Shown: piece after piece, positions 56,395 through 64,000 of the stretch | How positions within the stretch are numbered: the first letter of the stretch is position 1 | Layout of the letters: each line of letters opens with the position of its first letter | NCBI GenBank assembly: GCA_032433765.1 | Contig: JAVIAB010000102.1 | Location: forward strand, 12,894,414-12,958,413 | Reading direction: 5' to 3' | Source of the DNA: Megaustenia siamemsis | Lineage: Eukaryota > Mollusca > Gastropoda > Stylommatophora > Ariophantidae | DNA length: 64,000 nt | The notes under the pieces: generated by a model | Told to the model about the DNA's origin: nothing | Seen by the model: the letters and a program-made list of their open reading frames with translations, nothing else | Database searches by the model: none | Position numbers and translations under genes: made by a program

Positions 56395-57290
56395 TAGCAC
56401 TATCTTTAACGTGACATCTGCTGAGCCTAGCACTACCTTAAACATGTCCTTTTGAAACTTGCATATTTTTAGACCTGATAATTGTTTACTCTAAAATTAT
56501 CTTTAGCGTGATATCTTCTGACTCTAGCATTATCTTTAGCGTGATATCTTCTGACTCTAGCATTATCTTTAGCGTGATATCTTCTGACTCTAGCATTATC
56601 TTTAACGTGATATCTTCTGACTCTAGCCTTATCTTTAACGTGATATCTTCTGACTCTAGCATTATCTTTAACGTGATATCTTCTGACTCTAGCCTTATCT
56701 TTAACGTGATATCTTTTGACTCTAGCATTATTTTTAACGTGATATCTTTTGACTCTAGCATTATCTTTAACGTGATATCTTTTGACTCTAGCATTATCTT
56801 TAACGTGATATCTTTTGACTCTAGCATTATCTTTAACGTGATATCTTTTGACTCTAGCATTATCTTTAACGTGATATCTTTTGATTCTAGCATTATCTTT
56901 AAGGTGATATATTCTGACTCTAGCATTATCTTTAACGTGATATCTTTTGACTCTAGCATTATCTTTAACGTGATATCTTCTGACTCTAGGACTATCTGTT
57001 GACGTGACTCCTTCTGACTCTAACATTAACCCCAGTGTGGCATCTTTCGAATATTGGCTTATCTTTAACGTGACATCTTTTGACTCTAACACTATCTTTA
57101 ACATGACATCTTTTGACGCTAACACTATCTTCTATAACGTGACATTTTTGACGCTAACACTATCTTTAACGTGACATTTTTTTATGCTAACACTATAACG
57201 TGACATATTTTGACGCTAACACTATCTTTAACGTGACATATTTTGACGCTAACACTATCTATAACGTGGCATTTTTTTAACCCTAGTATT
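56395..57290. repeat. 33-bp minisatellite, about 27 copies
   Basis: Unit ATCTTTTGACTCTAGCATTA then TCTTTAACGTGAT; a subfamily has TTCTGACTC. The best-homogenised part is 56500-56990; flanks are divergent (GACGCTAACACTATC). The 33-bp period equals 11 codons, hence long frames on both strands that I do not call as genes. Confidence 0.95.
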
Positions 57291-57296
57291 ATACGA

Positions 57297-57541
57297 CCGG
57301 ATCTCAGTGGCCGAGTGGTTAATATGCTCGCTTCTTGATCAGAAGACTCCGAATTCGATCCTCAGAAGTGGCGGATTTTTTTTTTCGGACTAATAATGCT
57401 CCACAGTTCACCCAGAGTCTAAAAATGGGTACCAGATATTTTTTCTGGGAAGTAAATGCGGTCTGGCGTGATACCGACCACATCAACCAAAAATACACCA
57501 TGATCAATGAAAAAAATATGGCCACTAGCACCATGTTTTCC
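57297..57541 (+). mobile_element. SINE-A2: SINE-A-like body with a different tRNA head
   Basis: The head reads TCAGTGGCCGAGTGGTTAAT (A box TGGCCGAGTGG, typical of Leu/Ser-type tRNAs) and GAATTCGATCCTC (B box). The body follows the SINE-A order, diverged: CACCCAGAGTCTAAAAATGG, GTACCAGATATTTTTTCTGG, GATACCGACCACATCAACC, GGCCACTAGCACCATG. The 3' stem-loop is missing because a SINE-A copy starts at 57544. Confidence 0.85.
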
Positions 57542-57543
57542 TG

Positions 57544-57772
57544 AACTGGACTACAAAGGACAAGAGGTAGGGTTCAATCCCAAACGACGGCTTCCGGGTT
57601 CACCCAGCCTTAAATGGGTACCGGGTATTTTTCTCGGAAAGTAAAGCGGCAAGGGCGTAACACCGACCACATTACCCCAAAAAATCATGTGCTGAAGGTT
57701 TGTAAAATATAGGGTCACTAACACCATATTCCATATACAGCACTTGGCGTGACGGGGGTACTTTACTTTTTT
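57544..57772 (+). mobile_element. SINE-A, 5'-truncated, fused to SINE-A2
   Basis: Starts inside the head at GAACTGGACTACAAAGG, keeps a B box (GGGTTCAATCCC), the body and the TACTTTACTTTTTT tail; the A box is lost. With the preceding element it forms a dimeric unit joined at the TTTTCC/TGAACTGG junction. Confidence 0.88.
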
Positions 57773-57904
57773 AAACCATATTTTCCATACATGAGGGGAC
57801 TATAACGTTTCCTCTTTTCTTTTATTATACGAATATATAGCGTTTCATGTCCGACTAAAATAAAGCAGCTTAAAAATAAAAAGCAAAAAAAAAATAAAAA
57901 AAAA

Positions 57905-58385
57905 TAAAAAAATTCATTTTTGACAATTGAAACAAAGTAAAATAGTTCTTAAATGTTATGTGGAGCCAGTCTTAACATATGGATGTGAATCATGGACAGT
58001 GGGACAACAGGCAAGAGAATCACTGGATGCTGTGGAAAAGTGGTTTTACAGAAGAATGTTGAGAATACTATGGACAGCTAAGAAGAATAATGAAAACGTT
58101 AAAAAAGGGGCCAAAGCAAAAAGAGAGCTAATATCCAATATTAAGAAGAAACAATCATGATTTTTTGGCTATGCAATGAGAAGAGAACAGCTGGAATATA
58201 TTGTAACAACCGGAAAATTGAGGGACGAAGAGATAGAGGGAAGCAAAGAGAAAAGATACCAGACAGCTTAAGAGAATGGCTTGGAAGAAAGTCAACAACA
58301 GGATGATAAAATACTGTCGAGATCGAAAGTTGTGGAGAGACATGATCACCTACATCAGCAGGAATGGTAGTTGATAATGATGATT
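57905..58385 (+). pseudogene. LINE-alpha 3' fragment
   Basis: The frame 57927-58160 reads IVLKCYVEPVLTYGCESWTV, GQQARESLDAVEKWFYRRML and RILWTAKKNNENVKKGAKAK, followed by a stop and a frameshifted 3' end finishing CACCTACATCAGCAGG and TGATAATGATGAT. 5'-truncated, preceded by an A-rich run (57884-57912). Confidence 0.87.
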
Positions 58386-58447
58386 TGTTCAAACATGCGA
58401 AAATGTCATTGTGTCTACAATTCAATGTGGACTTTATAGGGAGTTGT

Positions 58448-59328
58448 AAGCCTGAGATAGATGTTTATTTATGATTAATTTGAGATAGATGTTTATTTAT
58501 GATTAATCTGAGGTATATGTTTATTTATGATTAATCTGAGATAGATGTTTATTTATGATTAATCTGAGGTATATGTTTATTTATGATTAATTTGAGATAG
58601 ATGTTTATTTATGATTAATTTGAGATAGATGTTTATTTATGATTAATTTGAGATAGATGTTTATTTATGATTAATTTGAGATAGATGTTTATTTATGATT
58701 AATTTGAGATAGATGTTTATTTATGATTAATTTGAGATAGATGTTTATTTATGATTAATCTGAGATAGACGTTTATTTATGATTAATCTGAGATAGACGT
58801 TTATTTATAATTAATCTGAGATAGACGTTTATTTATGATTAATCTGAGATAGACGTTTATTTATGATTAACCTGAGATAAATGTTTATTTATGATTAATT
58901 TGAGATAGATGTTTATTTATGATTAATTTGAGATAGATGTTTATTTACGATTAATTTGAGATAGATGTTTATTTACGATTAATTTGAGATAGATGTTTAT
59001 TTACGATTAATTTGAGATAGATGTTTATTTATGATTAACCTGAGATAGATGTTTATTTATGATTAACCTGAGATAGATGTTTATTTACGATTAATTTGAG
59101 ATAGATGTTTATTTATGATTAATTTGAGATAGATGTTTATTTACGATTAATTTGAGATAGATGTTTATTTACGATTAATTTGAGATAGATGTTTATTATG
59201 ATTAATTTGAGATAGATGTTTATTTATGATTAACCTGAGATAGATGTTTATTTATGATTAATATGAGATAGATGTTTATTTACGATTAATTTGAGATAGA
59301 TGTTTATTTACGATTAATCTGAGATCAT
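58448..59328. repeat. 28-bp minisatellite, about 31 copies
   Basis: Unit GAGATAGATGTTTATTTATG then ATTAATTT, with variants TATGATTAACCT, TACGATTAATTT and GACGTTTATT grouped in runs. It begins right after the phrase TGTAAGCCTGAGATAG. No source element recognised. Confidence 0.96.
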
Positions 59329-59593
59329 TATCCGTTTTGCCTTGTTTTAGTTCAGTAATTAGGTAATGTCTATACTTTTCTCTACCACCCTCCCTCTCTC
59401 TTTCTTTCTTTCTCAGTCTCTCTCTCTCTCTCTCCCCTCTCTCTCACTCTCACATACAAAGACACACTAACACACTCAACCATGCATACAAGCACGAATA
59501 GCAAATGTATTCTTGTATCTGAAACATTCATAAACACCTTTCTTCCTACACCACAAGTACACACACAGAATACACACACACACGAGCGTATAG

Positions 59594-59985
<392 letters not shown>

Positions 59986-60330
59986 GAGCCGTAGCCGGCC
60001 CATAGGGCATAGACCCAGATACTCTTTCTCTTATCTAAATTTTCATTCTAGCAGTTTTCAATCCTTGTAAAGATTTTTCATCAAATCTCGCCATTTGTCT
60101 CTGTTCTATACAAGCAACTCTATCTCATTGAGGGAGCCGATTCCGGCTGCTCTTGCCTCTCTGATCAATGAAGAACGTATACACGCGTGCTTAAAACATA
60201 CAACACAAGCGCAGAAAACCAACAACACTGAGAGTACCCAAATGCATAAGTCAACAGACCTCAATACAAAGCGATCGAACCGGGAAATAAAGAACCACCA
60301 ACAACGTTTTAAATCAGGCATTCACTAAAC
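59986..60330 (-). pseudogene. LINE-theta 3' end
   Basis: On minus: REARAAGIGSLNEIELLV, a stop, [15 protein letters not shown] and a stop, then a short 3' segment with CTATGGGCCGGCTACGGCTC and a GATAAATAGATAG tail. The NRDKWRDLM block is typical of the extreme C-terminus of LINE polyproteins. The upstream part of the minus frame (60170-60321) is not recognised. Confidence 0.65.
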
Positions 60331-60655
60331 GAATACAGCCTACTCTATAGTACACGACTTCTACTAACAAATTTTAATGTTTTGCTAAAAAATTAGTACA
60401 AATGTGTGCGTAGTGTGTTTGGTTTGGGTAGAAAGGGGCGAAGTATGTTTTGAAAACTCAATATATTTGTAAAGGAAAATGAATTAATTTGGGTTTAACT
60501 TTTACGACATGCATTAGCATTTTGAATAACTGCCAGAGACTCATAGCTGATGGTTTGCGGCAGGATCGGAGAACTTGAATTGTCTTTGGAGAGGCAAAAT
60601 ATGGGAGTAAAGCCTAAATATAAAATCGCAGTGTTGCGGTTAGTTATCTTTTATC
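60331..60655. other. Unassigned stretch
   Basis: No gene or family match seen. Confidence 0.4.
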
Positions 60656-62010
60656 CTTTTTCACTCTAAAATCAACTTCAACAAAATATCAACTTCATCT
60701 AGCAAAACATCAACGTCATCACACAAAACATCAAATTGTATATTCTAACGTAAACTTCTTCCCTCTAATATCAATTTCTTCTTTCTAAAATCAACTTTTC
60801 CCCTCCAACATCAACTTTTTTTCTCTAACATTAATTTCTTACCTTCTTTCCTCTAACATCAACTTTTTCTCCAACACCAGTTTCTTTCCTCTAACATCAA
60901 CTTCATCTCTAACATCAGTTTCTTTCCTCTAACATTAACGTTTTTCTCTAACATCAACTTCTTTCTCTAACATCAACTATTTTTGTCTAACATCAGTTTC
61001 TTTTTTCTAACATCAACTTTTTTTGTCTAGCATCAGTTTCTTTCCTCTGACATTAGCGCTTTTCTCTAACGTTAGTTTCTTTTCTCTAACATCAACTTTT
61101 TTTTCTAACATCAACTTCATCTCTAACATCAGTTTCTTTCCTCTAACATCAACTATTTTCTCTAACATCAGTTTCTTTCCTCTAACATCAACTTTTTTTG
61201 TCTAACATCAGTTTCTTTCTTCTAACATCAACTTTTTTTTGTCTAATATCAGTTTCTTTCCTCTAACATCAACTTTTTTTTCTCTAACATCAGTTTCTTT
61301 CCTCTAACATCAACTTTTTTTTTCTCTAACATCAGTTTCTTTCTTCTAACATCAACTTTTTTTTGTCTAACATCAGTTTCTTTCCTCTAACATCAACTTT
61401 TTTTGTCTGACATCAGTTTCATTCCTCTAACATCAACTTTTTTTGTCTAACATCAGTTTCTTTCCTCTAACATCAATTTTTTTTGTCTAACATCAGTTTA
61501 TTTCCTCTAACATCAGTTTCTTTCCTATAACATCAACTTTTTTCTCTAACATCAGTTTCTTTCCTCTAAAATCAACTTTTTTCTCTAACATCAGTTTCTT
61601 TCCTCTAAAATCAACTTTTTTCTCTAACATCAGTTTCTTTCCTCTAACATCAACTTTTTTGTCTATCATCAGTTTCTTTCCTTTAACATCAAAACTTTAT
61701 TCTCTAACATCAGTTTCTTTCCTCTAACATCAACTTTTTTCTTTAAAATCAGTTTCTTTGCTCTAAAATCAACTTTTTTCTCTAACATCAGTTTCTTTCA
61801 TCTAAAATCAACTTTTTTCTCTAACATCAGTTTCTTTCCTCTAACATCAACTTTTTTTTAATAACATCAGTTTCTTTCCTCTAACATCAACACTTTTTTC
61901 TCTAACATCAGTTTCTTTCCTCTAACATCAACTTTGTTGTCCTCTAACATTAACTTATTCGCTCTGACATCAACTTATTCCATCTGGCATCAACTTATTC
62001 CCTATGACAT
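60656..62010. repeat. About 39-bp T-rich minisatellite
   Basis: Two alternating half-units, CTCTAACATCAACTTTTTT and CTCTAACATCAGTTTCTTTC, give a 37-40-bp period depending on T-run length. The first 250 bp and last 80 bp are more divergent. About 34 copies. Confidence 0.94.
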
Positions 62011-62064
62011 CTTGTAAGATTTGCCAAATGATAAAAGTAGGAGTAGAAAAGCTTCATCTGAAAA

Positions 62065-64000
62065 AGCAGTGACTATGTGGAATATGGTGTTGGTGACTAC
62101 GTGGAATATGGTGTTAGTGACTGTGGAATATGGTGTTAGTGACTGTGTGGAATATGGTGTTAGTGACTGTGTGGAATATGGTGTTAGGGACTGTGGAATA
62201 TGGTGTTAGTGACTGTGGAATATGGTGTTAGTGACTATGTGGAATATGGTGTTAGTGACTGTGTGGAATATGGTGTTAGTTACTATGTGGAATATGGTGT
62301 TAGTGACTGTGGAATATGGTGTTAGTGACTGTGTGGAATATGGTGTTAGTGACTGTGGAATATGGTGTTAGTGACTATGTGGAATATGGTGTTAGTGACT
62401 ATGTGGAATATGGTGTTAGTGACTGTGGAATATGGTGTTAGTGACTGTGTGGAATATGGTGTTAGTGACTATGTGGAATATGGTGTTAGTGACTATGTGG
62501 AATATGGTGTTAGTGACTTTGTGGAATATGGTGTTAGTGACTGTGGAATATGGTGTTAGTGACTGTGTGGAATATAGTGTTAGTGACTGTGTGGAATATG
62601 GTGTTAGTGACTGTGTGGAATATGGTGTTAGTGACTGTGTGGAATATGGTGTTAGTGACTGTGTGGAATATGGTGTTAGTGAATGTGTGGAATATGGTGT
62701 TAGTGACTTTGTGGAATATGGTGTTAGTGACTATGTGGAATATGGTGTTGGTGACTATGTGGAATATGGTGTTAGTGACTGTGTGGAATATGGTGTTAGT
62801 GACTATGTGGAATATGGTGTTAGTGACTATGTGGAATATGGTGTTAGTGACTGTGGAATATGGTCTTAGTGACTGTGTGGAATATGGTGTTAGTGACTAT
62901 GTGGAATATGGTGTTAGTGACTATGTGGAATATGGTGTTAGTGACTATGTGGAATATGGTGTTAGTGACTGTGGAATATGGTGTTTGTGACTGTGTGGAA
63001 TATGGTGTTAGTGACTGTGTGGAATATGGTGTTAGTGACTGTGTGGAATATGGTGTTAGTGACTATGTGGAATATGGTGTTAGTGACTGTGTGGAATATG
63101 GTGTTAGTGACTATGTGGAATATGGTGTTAGTGACTGTGGAATATGGTGTTAGTGACTGTGTGGAATATAGTGTTAGTGACTGTGTGGAATATGGTGTTA
63201 GTGACTGTGTGGAATATGGTGTTAGTAACTGTGTGGAATATGGTGTTAGTGACTGTGGAATTTGGTGTTAGTGACTATGTGGAATATGGTGTTAGTGACT
63301 GTGTGGAGTATGGTGTTAGTGAGTGTGTGGAATATGGTGTTAGTGACTGTGTGGAATATGGTGTTGGTGACTGTGTGGAATATGGTGTTAGTGAGTGTGT
63401 GGAATATGGTGTTAGTGACTGTGTGGAATATGGTGTTAGTGACTGTGTGGAATATGGTGTTAGTGACTATGTGGAATATGGTGTTAGTGACTATGGGAAT
63501 ATGGTGTTAGTGACTGTGTGGAATATGGTGTTGGTGACTATGTGGAATATGGTGTTAGTGACTATGTGGAATATAGTGTTAGTGACTGTGGAATATGGTG
63601 TTAGTGACTATGTGGAATATGGTGTTAGTGACTGTGTGGAATATGGTGTTAGTGACTATGTGGAATATGGTGTTAGTGACTATGTGGAATATGGTGTTGG
63701 TGACTGTGTGGAATATGGTGTTATTGACTATGTGGAATATGGTGTTGGTGACTATGTGGAATATGGTGTTAGTGACTGTGTGGAATATGGTGTTAGTGAC
63801 TATGTGGAATATGGTGTTAGTGACTATGGGAATATGGTGTTAGTGACTGTGTGGAATATGGTGTTGGTGACTATGTGGAATATGGTGTTAGTGACTATGT
63901 GGAATATAGTGTTAGTGACTGTGGAATATGGTGTTAGTGACTATGTGGAATATGGTGTTAGTGACTGTGGAATATGGTCTTAGTGACTGTGTGGAATATG
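62065..64000. repeat. 24-bp (and 22-bp) minisatellite derived from SINE-A, runs off the window
   Basis: About 81 units with GGAATATGGTGTTAGTGAC plus TGTGT or TATGT; a minority are 22 bp. The 19-base core is identical to the antisense of the SINE-A 3' region (for example 36657-36674 and 12577-12594). Each 22-bp unit shifts the frame, which explains the overlapping WNMVLVTV and VEYGVSDC frames. None is a gene. Confidence 0.96.

Noticed and set aside
56469..57125. Frames such as RVKRYHVKDNA repeats, up to 218 codons
   Set aside because: A 33-bp repeat open in several phases and on both strands.
63144..63983. VEYGVSDC / WNMVLVTV frame of 279 codons
   Set aside because: A SINE-derived 24-bp satellite; 22-bp units shift the frame and no other coding signal exists.

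Overview
This window looks like repeat-dominated nuclear DNA from an animal. I see no intact host protein gene, rRNA gene, genuine tRNA gene, operon or CRISPR array. Evidence for a eukaryote: tRNA-derived SINEs with Pol III A and B boxes and target-site duplications (TSDs), many 5'-truncated non-LTR retrotransposon (LINE) fragments, a probable solo LTR, and about 28 kb (over 40%) of micro- and minisatellite arrays. The LINE protein fragments (for example RRMLRIPWTAKKSNENV and GKRQRGRPRNSWRR) resemble those common in invertebrates. I suspect a lophotrochozoan, perhaps a gastropod mollusc, but this is a weak inference.

The dispersed families are named here only for this window. SINE-A (about 250 bp, at least 10 copies) has a tRNA head, a 3' stem-loop and a TACTTT tail. 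SINE-B, SINE-C, SINE-D and SINE-E are other tRNA-headed families. G, H and J are non-coding repeats. LINE-alpha (GATGAT tail), LINE-beta (GAAGAA tail), LINE-gamma, delta, epsilon, zeta, eta and theta are fragments of reverse-transcriptase elements, mostly their 3' ends. There are also two pieces of an I/Jockey-type element carrying RNase H.

Layout. 0-5.7 kb: SINE-B, a LINE-gamma end, two minisatellites, SINE-A copies and LINE-alpha. 5.9-9.4 kb: a TACTAA-type array interrupted by LINE-alpha. 9.9-14.3 kb: LINE-alpha pieces, a 41-bp array, LINE-gamma and SINE-A. 14.3-22.6 kb: a mosaic of LINEs and SINEs with nested insertions. 22.7-29.9 kb: CA, 24-bp, 45-bp, CT and 27-bp arrays. 30-43 kb: SINE-D, a LINE-derived 60-bp array, the best-preserved LINE-beta reverse transcriptase, a probable solo LTR inside SINE-B, and a 52-bp array. 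44.4-50.2 kb: a 5.8-kb array of 27-bp units with higher-order duplication. 50.5-55.4 kb: a 440-bp tandem triplication carrying a tRNA-like head, then an I-like element nested in LINE-beta. 56.4-64 kb: 33-bp, 28-bp, CTAT, 39-bp and 24-bp arrays, the last running off the window.

The most interesting property is a pattern. At least six minisatellites have repeat units matching an internal piece of a retroelement that lies beside them or elsewhere in the window, and at least two simple-sequence arrays grow from retroelement 3' tails. Several nested insertions with short TSDs give a relative insertion order. I see no new enzymatic system; the biology here is retroelement-driven birth of tandem repeats.
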